Part shown: positions 26,665-35,128 of the stretch, one piece after another
Position numbering within the stretch: the stretch's first letter is position 1
How the letters are laid out: every line of letters begins with the position of its first letter
Source of the DNA: an uncultured Lachnospiraceae bacterium
Lineage (GTDB): Bacteria > Bacillota > Clostridia > Lachnospirales > Lachnospiraceae
Reading direction: 5' to 3'
Length of the DNA stretch: 64,000 nt
NCBI GenBank assembly: GCA_902798585.1
Contig: CADBXF010000011.1
Coordinates: 32,051-96,050 of the forward strand
Notes under the pieces: generated by a model
The model's input: only the letters and a program-made list of their open reading frames with translations
What the model was told of the DNA's origin: nothing
Database searches by the model: none
Translations under genes and position numbers: made by a program

Positions 26665-27693
26665 ATGGCAGTAAAAGTAGCTATCAATGGTTTTGGACGT
26701 ATCGGTCGTCTGGCTTTCAGACAGATGTTTGGTGCGGAAGGATATGAGATTGTTGCTATCAACGACCTTACGACCCCTTCCATGCTCGCTCACCTTTTGA
26801 AGTATGACTCTTCTCAGGGTCGTTACATCGCCGTAGGTGAGGAGGATACCGTAACCGCTAACGATGAGGAAGGTACCATCACCGTTAAGGGCAAGACGAT
26901 CAAGATTTATAAAGAGCCCGATGCAAACAATTGCCCTTGGGGTCAGCTCGATGTAGATGTAGTTCTCGAGTGCTCCGGCTTCTATGCATCCAAGGCTAAG
27001 GCACAGGCGCACATCAACGCCGGCGCTAAGAAGGTTGTTATTTCCGCTCCTGCAGGAAATGACCTTCCTACCATCGTTTACAATGTTAACCACAAGACGC
27101 TGTCGAAGGATGACACCATCATCTCCGCAGCTTCCTGCACCACGAACTGCCTCGCTCCTATGGCTAAGGCTCTCAACGACCTTGCTCCGATCGAGTCCGG
27201 TATCATGTGCACGATTCACGCTTACACCGGCGACCAGATGATTCTTGACGGTCCGCAGAGAAAGGGCGACAAGAGACGCAGCCGTGCAGGCGCTGTCAAC
27301 ATCGTTCCGAACTCCACCGGTGCTGCTAAGGCTATCGGTCTTGTTATCCCTGAGCTCAACGGCAAGCTCATCGGTGCTGCTCAGCGTGTTCCTACGCCGA
27401 CCGGTTCCACGACGCTTCTGTTCGCAGTAGTTGACAAGGAAGTTACCAAGGACGAGATCAACGCCGCTATGAAGGCTGCTGCTAACGAGTCCTTCGGTTA
27501 CAACACCGAGGAGATCGTTTCCTCCGATATCATCGGCATGAAGTTCGGTTCCCTGTTCGATGCTACCCAGACCATGGTCAGCCCTCTTCCGGACGGCAAG
27601 ACCCAGGTTGAGGTTGTTTCCTGGTATGACAACGAGAACTCCTACACCAGCCAGATGGTTCGTACGATCAAGTACTTCGCTGAGTTGAAGTAA
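26665..27693 (+). CDS. gap: Glyceraldehyde-3-phosphate dehydrogenase
   Basis: A 342-residue [22 protein letters not shown] is the NAD-binding Rossmann start, [12 protein letters not shown] carries the catalytic Cys158, and HAYTGDQ and [13 protein letters not shown] are family signatures. It oxidises glyceraldehyde-3-phosphate to 1,3-bisphosphoglycerate. Codons lean strongly to GCT, GGT, CGT, GTT and ATC, unlike the GCG/GGA-rich neighbours, as expected for a very highly expressed gene. AGGAGG precedes the ATG. pgk, tpiA and gpmI follow. Confidence 0.98.
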   Translation: MAVKVAINGFGRIGRLAFRQMFGAEGYEIVAINDLTTPSMLAHLLKYDSSQGRYIAVGEEDTVTANDEEGTITVKGKTIKIYKEPDANNCPWGQLDVDVVLECSGFYASKAKAQAHINAGAKKVVISAPAGNDLPTIVYNVNHKTLSKDDTIISAASCTTNCLAPMAKALNDLAPIESGIMCTIHAYTGDQMILDGPQRKGDKRRSRAGAVNIVPNSTGAAKAIGLVIPELNGKLIGAAQRVPTPTGSTTLLFAVVDKEVTKDEINAAMKAAANESFGYNTEEIVSSDIIGMKFGSLFDATQTMVSPLPDGKTQVEVVSWYDNENSYTSQMVRTIKYFAELK

Positions 27694-27728
27694 TTATCGT
27701 TCCAAACGAATATTCCGAATGGATGATG

Positions 27729-27766
27729 AGGTCCGGTCCACAATTTGGACCGGACCTTTGTTCTTT
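27729..27766 (+). terminator. 12-bp perfect hairpin between gap and pgk
   Basis: AGGTCCGGTCCA (27729-27740), loop CAATT, TGGACCGGACCT (27746-27757), then TTGTTCTTT. It may act as a partial terminator, or as an RNA-stabilising/processing element that raises gap over pgk transcript. Confidence 0.7.
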
Positions 27767-27793
27767 ACAACAAACAAGAAAGGAAGCAAAATC

Positions 27794-29017
27794 ATGTCTT
27801 TAAACAAGAAATCCGTTGACGATTTTAATGCAGCAGGCAAGAGAGTACTGGTTCGCTGCGATTTCAACGTTCCGCTCAAGAACGGCGTTATCACCGACGA
27901 GACCCGTATCGTTGCAGCTCTTCCTACCATCAACAAGCTTTTGAATGACGGCGCAAAGGTTATCCTTTGCTCGCATCTGGGCAAGGTAAAGAACGGCCCC
28001 AACGAGGGTGAGAGCCTTGCTCCCGTTGCAGAGCGTCTCTCCGAGAAGCTCGGCAAGAAGGTAACGTTTGTTGCCGATTACAATGTTACCGGCGCTGACG
28101 CTACGGCTGCCGTAGCTGCCATGAAGGCCGGCGATGTGGTTCTTCTTCAGAACACGCGTTTCCGCGGTTCCGAGGAGACCAAGAACGGCGAGGCTTTCAG
28201 CAAGGAGCTCGCTGACCTCTGCGACGATTATGTATGCGACGCTTTCGGTTCCTCCCACAGAGCACACGCTTCCGTAGCAGGCGTTACGGATGTTGTACGC
28301 GCTAAGGGCGGCAACTGCGCTGTAGGTTACCTGATGCAGAAGGAGATCAACTTCCTCGGCAATGCCGTAGAGAATCCGGTTCGTCCTTTCGTAGCAATCC
28401 TCGGCGGCGCTAAGGTTGCAGACAAGCTCAATGTTATCAACAACCTCCTCGAGAAGTGCGATACGCTCATTATCGGCGGCGGTATGGCTTACACCTTCCT
28501 GAAGGCTAAGGGCTACGAGATCGGTACTTCCCTTTGCGACAACGAGAAGATTGACTACTGCAAGGAGATGATGGACAAGGCCGAGGCTCTCGGCAAGAAG
28601 CTTCTTCTTCCGGTGGATACCGTTGTTACCGCTTCCTTCCCGGATCCGATTGATGCTCCTATCGAGACCGAAGTTTTCGATTCCGACAAGCTTCCGGCTG
28701 ACAAGATGGGTATGGATATCGGCCCGAAGACGCAGGCTTTGTACGCAGAGGCTGTAAAGACCGCAAAGACGGTTGTTTGGAACGGACCTATGGGCGTATT
28801 CGAGAATCCTACGCTTGCAAAGGGTACCATCGCTGTTGCAGCAGCATTGGCTGAGACCGACGCTACGACAATCATCGGCGGCGGCGACTCGGCAGCAGCT
28901 GTCAACCAGCTCGGATTTGCCGACAAGATGTCCCACATCTCGACGGGCGGCGGCGCTTCCCTTGAATTCCTTGAGGGCAAGGAGCTTCCGGGCGTTGCGG
29001 CGGCAGACGACCTTTAA
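27794..29017 (+). CDS. pgk: Phosphoglycerate kinase
   Basis: A 407-residue two-lobed kinase. ATG 27794 was chosen because AAAGGAAG lies upstream and the family start ([12 protein letters not shown]) follows after 16 residues; an earlier in-frame start overlaps the gap/pgk hairpin. Motifs are [45 protein letters not shown] and the nucleotide loop IGGGDSAAA. It makes ATP from 1,3-bisphosphoglycerate. Codon choice resembles gap. Confidence 0.97.
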   Translation: MSLNKKSVDDFNAAGKRVLVRCDFNVPLKNGVITDETRIVAALPTINKLLNDGAKVILCSHLGKVKNGPNEGESLAPVAERLSEKLGKKVTFVADYNVTGADATAAVAAMKAGDVVLLQNTRFRGSEETKNGEAFSKELADLCDDYVCDAFGSSHRAHASVAGVTDVVRAKGGNCAVGYLMQKEINFLGNAVENPVRPFVAILGGAKVADKLNVINNLLEKCDTLIIGGGMAYTFLKAKGYEIGTSLCDNEKIDYCKEMMDKAEALGKKLLLPVDTVVTASFPDPIDAPIETEVFDSDKLPADKMGMDIGPKTQALYAEAVKTAKTVVWNGPMGVFENPTLAKGTIAVAAALAETDATTIIGGGDSAAAVNQLGFADKMSHISTGGGASLEFLEGKELPGVAAADDL

Positions 29018-29056
29018 TCAGTGATAAGGTAAATTCTTTAAGTGGAGGCTATGACA

Positions 29057-29809
29057 ATGGCTAGAAGAAAGATTATTGCCGGCAACTGGAAGATGAACAT
29101 GACTCCCTCCCAGGCTGTCGAGCTTTGCGGGACCCTGAAGGACCTCGTAAAGAATGATGATGTTGATGTAGTATATTGCGTACCCGCAATCGATATCGTA
29201 CCGGTTGTTGCAGCCGTTAAGGGCAGCAATGTAAAGGTCGGTGCTGAGAACTTCTACATCGAGGACAAGGGCGCATTTACCGGCGAGATTTCCGCTCCGA
29301 TGCTCCTTGACGCAGGTGTTGAGTATGTGATTATCGGTCACTCCGAGAGAAGAGACATCTTCGGCGAGAACGACATCCTGATCAACGCCAAGGTTAAAAA
29401 GGCATTTGCCGCTGGTCTCAAGCCTATCCTTTGCTGCGGTGAGTCCCTTGCGCTTCGCAAGAACGGCACCTACAAGGATTGGATTTGCCGTCAGATCAAG
29501 TGGGATCTGAGCGGTTTGACCGCAGAGCAGGTTAAGACGCTGGTTATCGCTTACGAGCCTATCTGGGCTATCGGTACCGGCGAGACCGCTACCGCAGAGC
29601 AGGCCGAGGAGGTTTGCAAGCTCATCCGCGATTACATCGCAGAGCTTTACGATGCGGAGACGGCTGAGGCAGTTCGCATTCAGTACGGCGGATCGATGAA
29701 CGCAGGCAACGCTGCAGAGCTTCTTGCAATGCCCGACATCGACGGCGGTCTGATCGGCGGCGCTTCTCTGAAGCCCGACTTCGGTAAGATTGTAAATTAC
29801 AACAAGTAA
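29057..29809 (+). CDS. tpiA: Triosephosphate isomerase
   Basis: A 250-residue TIM barrel. ATG 29057 lies 8 nt after GGAGG (29044-29048); GTG 29042 and ATG 29051 are in frame but badly placed. Catalytic residues are Lys in AGNWKMN, His in IIGHSERR and Glu in [11 protein letters not shown]; the phosphate loop YGGSMN and GLIGGASL are near the C-terminus. It interconverts DHAP and glyceraldehyde-3-phosphate. It sits within the gap-pgk-tpiA-gpmI block. Confidence 0.97.
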   Translation: MARRKIIAGNWKMNMTPSQAVELCGTLKDLVKNDDVDVVYCVPAIDIVPVVAAVKGSNVKVGAENFYIEDKGAFTGEISAPMLLDAGVEYVIIGHSERRDIFGENDILINAKVKKAFAAGLKPILCCGESLALRKNGTYKDWICRQIKWDLSGLTAEQVKTLVIAYEPIWAIGTGETATAEQAEEVCKLIRDYIAELYDAETAEAVRIQYGGSMNAGNAAELLAMPDIDGGLIGGASLKPDFGKIVNYNK

Positions 29810-29820
29810 GAATGGTGACG

Positions 29821-29853
29821 CCGGCGCGGGAATCCCCTGCGCCGGTTTCCTTG
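29821..29853 (+). terminator. Weak hairpin between tpiA and gpmI
   Basis: CCGGCGC (29821-29827) pairs with GCGCCGG (29839-29845), followed by TTTCCTT. The poor T-tract suggests read-through into gpmI. Confidence 0.5.
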
Positions 29854-29886
29854 GAAGATTGATTACAGACAGGAGATCGAACGATT

Positions 29887-31449
29887 ATGGCGAAGAAACC
29901 TACCGTACTTTTGATTCTCGACGGTTACGGTTTGAATGAGAAAACCGAGGGAAATGCGGTTGCACAGGCGAAGACGCCCGTGATGGACCGCTTGATGAAA
30001 GAATGCCCGTTTGTGAAGGGCAATGCGTCCGGCATGGCAGTCGGCCTTCCGGACGGTCAGATGGGAAATTCCGAGGTCGGACATCTGAACATGGGTGCCG
30101 GCCGAATTGTATATCAGGAGCTGACACGCATCACGAAGGAGATTATGGACGGGGATTTCTTCAAAAACGAGGAGCTCCTCGCAGCTGTTGAGAACTGCAA
30201 AAAGTTCGACAGCGCGCTGCATCTGTACGGTCTTCTCTCGGACGGCGGCGTTCACAGTCACAATACGCATCTGTATGCGCTCCTCAAGCTCGCGAAGGAC
30301 TGCGGACTTTCGAAGGTCTATGTACACTGCTTCCTCGATGGTCGTGACACGCCTCCGGCAAGCGGCGGAGATTTTGTTGCCGCACTCGAGGAGGAGATGA
30401 AGAAGATCGGCATCGGCGAAGTAGCGACCATCAGCGGCCGTTACTATGCGATGGACCGCGACAAGAACTGGGATCGTGTCGAGAAGGCGTATGCCGCTCT
30501 GGTATACGGCGAGGGCAACACCGCCGACAGCGCCGCCGAGGCGATGAAGGCAACCTACGCCGACGGTGTTACAGACGAATTCATGATTCCCACGGTTATC
30601 CTCAAAAACGGCGCTCCGACCGCGACAATCAAGGAAAATGATTCCGTTATTTTCTTTAATTTCCGCCCGGACCGCGCGCGTGAGATTACGCGCACCTTCT
30701 GCTGTGAGGATTTCGACGGTTTCGTCAGAAGAAACGGATATTTTCCGGTGAAGTATGTATGCTTCTCAGAGTATGATGTGACGATTCCGAACAAGACGAT
30801 TGCGTTTAAAAAGATTGAAGTTACCAACACCTTCGGGGAGTGGCTTGCGGCCAACGGCCTCAGACAGGCAAGAATTGCCGAGACCGAGAAGTATGCGCAT
30901 GTAACCTTCTTCTTCAACGGCGGCGTAGAGGCTCCGAACGCAGGCGAGGACCGCATTCTGGTGGATTCGCCGAAGTATGTTCCGACCTACGACAAGAAGC
31001 CCCGCATGAGCGCTTACACGGTTTGTGATGAGCTCAGCAAGGCAATCACAAAGAAAAATGAAGACGGCTCCGCATACTACGATGTCATCATCTGCAATTT
31101 TGCGAACCCCGACATGGTCGGTCACACCGGCGTTCTGGCGGCGGCAACCGAAGCTATCGAGGTTATCGACAAGTGTCTCGGTGAAATCGAGAGCTTTGTG
31201 AAGGAAGTCGGCGGCGTGATGTTTGTCTGCGCTGACCACGGCAACGCGGAGCAGCTTGTTGATTACGAGACGGGAGCACCGTTTACGGCGCACACGACGA
31301 ACCCGGTTCCGTTCATTCTGGTGAACGCAGAGCCCGGAACGAAGCTTCGCGAGGGCGGTTGCCTTGCCGATATCATCCCCACGCTGATCGAGTTGATGGG
31401 CATGGAGCAGCCGAAGGAGATGACCGGAAAAAGTCTCCTTGTGCGATAA
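29887..31449 (+). CDS. gpmI: 2,3-bisphosphoglycerate-independent phosphoglycerate mutase
   Basis: A 520-residue alkaline-phosphatase-fold enzyme of normal iPGM length. LLILDGYGLN starts the metal site, GNSEVGHLNMGAGR holds the phospho-Ser nucleophile (~residue 62), DGRDTPP is the substrate-domain motif, and NFANPDMVGHTG and ADHGNAE carry metal ligands. It interconverts 3- and 2-phosphoglycerate. It continues the glycolytic run; no eno gene follows in this window. Confidence 0.97.
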   Translation: MAKKPTVLLILDGYGLNEKTEGNAVAQAKTPVMDRLMKECPFVKGNASGMAVGLPDGQMGNSEVGHLNMGAGRIVYQELTRITKEIMDGDFFKNEELLAAVENCKKFDSALHLYGLLSDGGVHSHNTHLYALLKLAKDCGLSKVYVHCFLDGRDTPPASGGDFVAALEEEMKKIGIGEVATISGRYYAMDRDKNWDRVEKAYAALVYGEGNTADSAAEAMKATYADGVTDEFMIPTVILKNGAPTATIKENDSVIFFNFRPDRAREITRTFCCEDFDGFVRRNGYFPVKYVCFSEYDVTIPNKTIAFKKIEVTNTFGEWLAANGLRQARIAETEKYAHVTFFFNGGVEAPNAGEDRILVDSPKYVPTYDKKPRMSAYTVCDELSKAITKKNEDGSAYYDVIICNFANPDMVGHTGVLAAATEAIEVIDKCLGEIESFVKEVGGVMFVCADHGNAEQLVDYETGAPFTAHTTNPVPFILVNAEPGTKLREGGCLADIIPTLIELMGMEQPKEMTGKSLLVR

Positions 31450-31462
31450 CGCAAAATTGTGC

Positions 31463-31491
31463 TTGCATTGTACCGGCGAATGTGATAGAAT
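31463..31491 (+). promoter_or_regulatory. Promoter for secG
   Basis: TTGCAT (31463-31468), 17-nt spacer, TAGAAT (31486-31491), 55 nt before the secG ATG. Confidence 0.6.
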
Positions 31492-31546
31492 CATCGTGCT
31501 GTGTTAAAACCACGCACAACAGTTGATTCGGAGGGTTGTTAATTTT

Positions 31547-31786
31547 ATGAGAACACTTGTAATGGTTGTATATATTTTGGTTTGTGTCGCTTTGACTGCA
31601 ATCGTTTTGATGCAGGAGGGAAAGAACGCCGGCTTGGGCGGCTCCATCAGCGGAGTTGCCGATACCTACTGGGGCAAGAACAAGGGCCGTTCGATGGAGG
31701 GTATGCTGGTAACGCTTACGCGTGTTCTGGCTGCCGTATTCATCATTCTTTCCGTCGTTCTGAACATGTCGTTCTGGACGAAATAA
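31547..31786 (+). CDS. secG: Protein translocase subunit SecG
   Basis: A 79-residue two-helix membrane protein. ATG 31547 follows a GGAGGG site; an in-frame upstream start at 31523 lacks one. Helix 1 is VVYILVCVALTAIVLMQ, then the conserved cytoplasmic loop EGKNAGLGGSISG and helix 2. SecG assists the SecYE channel. The following genes rnr and smpB give the common secG-rnr-smpB order of Bacillota. Confidence 0.95.
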   Translation: MRTLVMVVYILVCVALTAIVLMQEGKNAGLGGSISGVADTYWGKNKGRSMEGMLVTLTRVLAAVFIILSVVLNMSFWTK

Positions 31787-31802
31787 ACCATGAAGTTCGC
31801 AG

Positions 31803-31834
31803 GCGACACTTCTTCCGGGGAGTGTCGCTTTTTT
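31803..31834 (+). terminator. Intrinsic terminator after secG
   Basis: GCGACACT (31803-31810), 10-nt loop, AGTGTCGC (31821-31828), six T. rnr starts 34 nt later, so read-through must supply some rnr mRNA, or rnr has its own promoter that I cannot identify. Confidence 0.85.
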
Positions 31835-31867
31835 CATTTTTTTGATCAGACAGGAAGTTAAGCAGTT

Positions 31868-33988
31868 ATGTCGGAAGTTACGGACAACACACGGCGAAGG
31901 GAATTGATTCTGGCGCTGCTGCGGGATCCGCGGTACAGCCCCATGCGGCCGCGCGAGATCGCAGGCCTTTTGAATGTCCCGAAGTCGGAGAGAGGAGAGC
32001 TCGGCGCGATTTTAGAGGAGCTCTGTGCAAAGGGACTCGCCACGGTCTCGTCGGACGGGCGCTATGCGCGCGGACGGGAGATTGCGGACGGCGTGTTTCA
32101 GGGAAACGAGCGCGGATTCGGCTTCGTCACGGTGGACGGTGAGGAGGACGACTGGTTCATTCCCGAGGAAAATGTCGGGGATGCCGTGCACGGTGACCGC
32201 GTTCGCGTCGTCAAAGTTCAGGAAGGATTTCGCGGCCGGGAGCAGACATTCCGGACCGTGGGAAAAATCGTTGCGGTGACCGAGCGAAACACGAGCTGCG
32301 TCGTCGGTATATTCAGGAAAAATAAGATCGGCGGATTTGTCATTCCCGACAACCGCCGGTATTCCTTCGATATCGCCATACCGCTTTCGGAAACCCGGGG
32401 CGCCGTGAGCGGACAGAAGGTTTGCGCTCAGATTGTGCGGTACGGAGCCAGACCGCAGGGGCGGATTACGGAGATTTTAGGGCATGTCAACGACCCGGGC
32501 GTCGACATTTTGTCTGTGGTTCGCGCCTATAATCTGCCGACGGATTTTCCGGAGGAAGTGATGCTTGAGGCTGCGGGGACTCCTGCGGAGGTTTCTGCTG
32601 CGGAAAGCGAAGGACGCAGGGATCTCCGCGGACTTCTGACCGTCACCATCGACGGCGAGGAGGCGAAGGATCTCGACGACGCCGTGACGCTTACAAAGGA
32701 GGACGGGCATCTTGTGCTCGGCGTTCACATTGCGGATGTGAGCCATTATGTGCGGGAGGATTCGCCGCTTGACCGTGAAGCGGTCAACCGCGGCACCAGC
32801 GTGTATCTTGCGGACCGGGTCATTCCGATGCTTCCGCATGCGCTTTCCAACGGAATCTGCTCGCTCAATCAGGGGGAGGACCGCCTGGCGCTCTCGTGCC
32901 TTATGACGCTCGACGAGACAGGGACCGTCATCGCGCATGAGATTTGCGAGTCGGTGATTCGCGTCGACAGAAGGCTCTCGTATACACAGGTTCAGGCGGT
33001 TTTCGACGCCGATCCGACCGTGCTTGCGGAATTGTCCGAAGTCGTCCCGATGCTTCTTGCGATGCGCGGGGCGGCGGATTTGATTCGCGCCAAGAGGGAA
33101 GCCCGCGGCGCAATCGATTTCGATTTTCCGGAGAGCCGGATTGTGTTGAATGAGCGCGGGCGCGTCGTGTCGGTTGAGCCGCATGAGAGAAACCGCGCGA
33201 CAGCGTTGATTGAGGATTTTATGGTGTTGGCCAACGAGACCGTAGCGGAGGAGTTCCGCTGGATGTCGCTGCCGTTTGTCTACCGGGTTCACGAGGATCC
33301 GGCTGTCGAGAAGATGCGCGAGCTCTCGGGATATGTTGCGAACTTCGGGTACCGTCTGCATGTCAGCGACAAGGTGCATTCGAAGGAGCTGCAGAGATTT
33401 CTGTCGAAGCTTCGAGGAAGACCGGAGGAGCCGCTTTTGAGCCGCCTTACCCTTCGCTCGATGCGGCAGGCGCGGTATGCGACGGAGTGTCTGGGTCATT
33501 TCGGGCTGGCTTCGAGGTATTATTGTCATTTTACATCGCCGATACGACGGTATCCGGATCTGCAGATTCACCGTATTATCAAAGAGTATCTGCACGGGAG
33601 GCTGTCGGAGCGGAGAATTGCGCACTATGAGGCGATTCTTCCGGAGCGGGCGGCGCGCTCGAGTATGACGGAGCGCCGCAGTGAGGAGGCCGAGCGCGAA
33701 GTTGAGAAGATGAAAAAGGCGGAATATATGCACGGACTTCTCGGCGAGGAGTTCGACGGCGTAATCTCTGGAGTGACATCCTACGGCGTCTATGTCGAGC
33801 TTCCGAACACGGTCGAGGGCATGGTGCGGTTGACCGACCTTCGAGGCGATTACTATGTGTATGACGCCCGCACGATGTCTCTTACGGGGGAGCGGACGGG
33901 CAGACGGTTTTCCATCGGTCAGCCGATGCGCGTGATGGTTGCAGCGGCCGACAAGGTGTCGAGGACCGTGGATTTTGTGCCGGCATAA
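31868..33988 (+). CDS. rnr: Ribonuclease R
   Basis: A 706-residue exoribonuclease of RNB family length. Order: winged-helix start (1-65), cold-shock domains (about 70-210, [11 protein letters not shown]), RNB catalytic domain (~260-590) with [10 protein letters not shown] and HIADVSHYV carrying the metal-binding Asp residues, and a C-terminal S1 domain (~630-700, [16 protein letters not shown]). It degrades structured RNA 3' to 5' and works with tmRNA/SmpB on stalled messages, which matches smpB next door. Confidence 0.97.
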   Translation: MSEVTDNTRRRELILALLRDPRYSPMRPREIAGLLNVPKSERGELGAILEELCAKGLATVSSDGRYARGREIADGVFQGNERGFGFVTVDGEEDDWFIPEENVGDAVHGDRVRVVKVQEGFRGREQTFRTVGKIVAVTERNTSCVVGIFRKNKIGGFVIPDNRRYSFDIAIPLSETRGAVSGQKVCAQIVRYGARPQGRITEILGHVNDPGVDILSVVRAYNLPTDFPEEVMLEAAGTPAEVSAAESEGRRDLRGLLTVTIDGEEAKDLDDAVTLTKEDGHLVLGVHIADVSHYVREDSPLDREAVNRGTSVYLADRVIPMLPHALSNGICSLNQGEDRLALSCLMTLDETGTVIAHEICESVIRVDRRLSYTQVQAVFDADPTVLAELSEVVPMLLAMRGAADLIRAKREARGAIDFDFPESRIVLNERGRVVSVEPHERNRATALIEDFMVLANETVAEEFRWMSLPFVYRVHEDPAVEKMRELSGYVANFGYRLHVSDKVHSKELQRFLSKLRGRPEEPLLSRLTLRSMRQARYATECLGHFGLASRYYCHFTSPIRRYPDLQIHRIIKEYLHGRLSERRIAHYEAILPERAARSSMTERRSEEAEREVEKMKKAEYMHGLLGEEFDGVISGVTSYGVYVELPNTVEGMVRLTDLRGDYYVYDARTMSLTGERTGRRFSIGQPMRVMVAAADKVSRTVDFVPA

Positions 33989-34017
33989 CCAGCCGGGAAA
34001 GGAGTCGGAGACAGCGT

Positions 34018-34485
34018 ATGGGCAAGGATTCGATTCGCACGATAGCGAACAATAAAAAGGCATTTCACGATTATTTTATCGAGGAGCAGTATGAGGCGGG
34101 AATTGCGCTGCACGGGACGGAAGTGAAATCCATCCGCATGGGGCATTGCTCGCTGAAGGAGGCGTATATCCGGATTGAGAAGGGCGAGGCCTTCATCTAC
34201 GGGATGCACATCTCCCCGTACGAGAAGGGAAACCTCTTCAACCGCGATCCGCTCCGCGTTAAAAAGCTTCTTTTGAATCGCTCGGAGCTCAACAAAATCG
34301 GCGGAAAAATATCCGAGAAGGGCTATACCGTCGTTCCGATTTCGGTTTATCTGAAGGGGAATCTCGTCAAGCTCACAATCGGTATCGCCAAGGGCAAAAA
34401 GCTGTATGACAAGCGTGAGAGCATTGCCAAGCGGGATTTGCAGCGCGAGGCGGAGAGAGACTTCAAAATCCGCAATCTCGGATAG
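34018..34485 (+). CDS. smpB: SsrA-binding protein SmpB
   Basis: A 155-residue protein. [13 protein letters not shown] starts the OB fold, [10 protein letters not shown] and SLKEAYIRI are tmRNA-binding segments, and the basic C-terminal tail ([20 protein letters not shown]) enters the ribosomal A site. It pairs with tmRNA in ribosome rescue. It is 29 nt after rnr, with AAAGGAG upstream. No ssrA gene was found in the following gap. Confidence 0.97.
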   Translation: MGKDSIRTIANNKKAFHDYFIEEQYEAGIALHGTEVKSIRMGHCSLKEAYIRIEKGEAFIYGMHISPYEKGNLFNRDPLRVKKLLLNRSELNKIGGKISEKGYTVVPISVYLKGNLVKLTIGIAKGKKLYDKRESIAKRDLQREAERDFKIRNLG

Positions 34486-34562
34486 TCGCCGCGGCTGTCG
34501 GGCATTGCACGAAAGAGAGTCCGGCGGGCGTAAGAAAACCGAAGAATCAGGAGAGAATACGG

Positions 34563-34590
34563 GCGTCGCACGGTGCGGCGCTCTTATTTT
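34563..34590 (+). terminator. Terminator after smpB
   Basis: GCGTCGC (34563-34569), loop ACGGT, GCGGCGC (34575-34581, one G-U pair), then TCTTATTTT. Confidence 0.6.
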
Positions 34591-34633
34591 GCAAAAAATA
34601 ACGACAACGCCCGGAAAACGGGGAAATCCGCGT

Positions 34634-34662
34634 TTGACAAACAGAGCCTCGCTTGTTATACT
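34634..34662 (+). promoter_or_regulatory. Promoter for the gntR-clpC operon
   Basis: TTGACA (34634-34639), 17-nt spacer, TATACT (34657-34662). The -10 box lies inside the adjoining palindrome. Confidence 0.85.
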
Positions 34663-34682
34663 GTTCATATAACAGTTATAAC
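34655..34682. promoter_or_regulatory. Operator-like palindrome over the -10 box of gntR-clpC
   Basis: GTTATACTGTT (34655-34665), CATAT, AACAGTTATAAC (34671-34682): an inverted repeat with one unpaired base. It covers the -10 and the start of transcription and is AT-rich with GTTATA ends, as in YtrA-type GntR operators. The likely ligand is the GntR protein encoded just downstream (autoregulation, inferred). Confidence 0.65.
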
Positions 34683-34759
34683 GGCAGAATGCCCGTGCGG
34701 AAAATGTTCCGATGGGGTCTTACAGGCAGGACCTTTTTGCGGGCCGATGAGGTAAGATT

Positions 34760-35128
34760 ATGCTGATCAACATCGATTTCAACAGCGATGAAGCATTTTA
34801 CATGCAATTGCGCAATCAGATTATCATGGGGATTGCCATGTCGGAGATTCGCGACGGGGAGAATCTGCCCAGCGTCAGGGAACTTGCGGACACGGTTGGC
34901 ATTAATATGCATACGGTGAACAAGGCCTACACGATTTTGAAGCAGGAGGGTTACCTCAAGCTCGACCGCAGACACGGCGCCGTGGTTTGCGTGGATATCG
35001 ACCGGCAGCGCGCGTTGGATGAGCTTCGTGAACAGTTGCGCGATGCAGTTGCAAAGGCGGTCTGCAGAAATGTGTCCGCGCAGGAGATCGGGGCTGTTCT
35101 GTCTGAGGTTGTGGAGGAATTTCGATGA
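34760..35128 (+). CDS. GntR family (YtrA-type) transcriptional regulator
   Basis: A 122-residue regulator: a winged helix-turn-helix (FYMQLRNQIIMGIAMSEI, then LPSVRELADTVGINMHTVNK, residues ~10-75) and only a short helical tail, as in the YtrA subfamily, which lacks a large ligand domain. Its stop overlaps the clpC start (ATGA at 35125-35128), so it is made together with ClpC and probably controls that operon through the palindrome at 34655-34682. This position is held by ctsR in many Bacillota. Its signal is unknown. Confidence 0.87.
   Translation: MLINIDFNSDEAFYMQLRNQIIMGIAMSEIRDGENLPSVRELADTVGINMHTVNKAYTILKQEGYLKLDRRHGAVVCVDIDRQRALDELREQLRDAVAKAVCRNVSAQEIGAVLSEVVEEFR

Noticed and set aside
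34486..34759. tmRNA (ssrA) next to smpB
   Set aside because: The gap holds a terminator and the gntR promoter; no tRNA-Ala-like ends or tag reading frame are visible.
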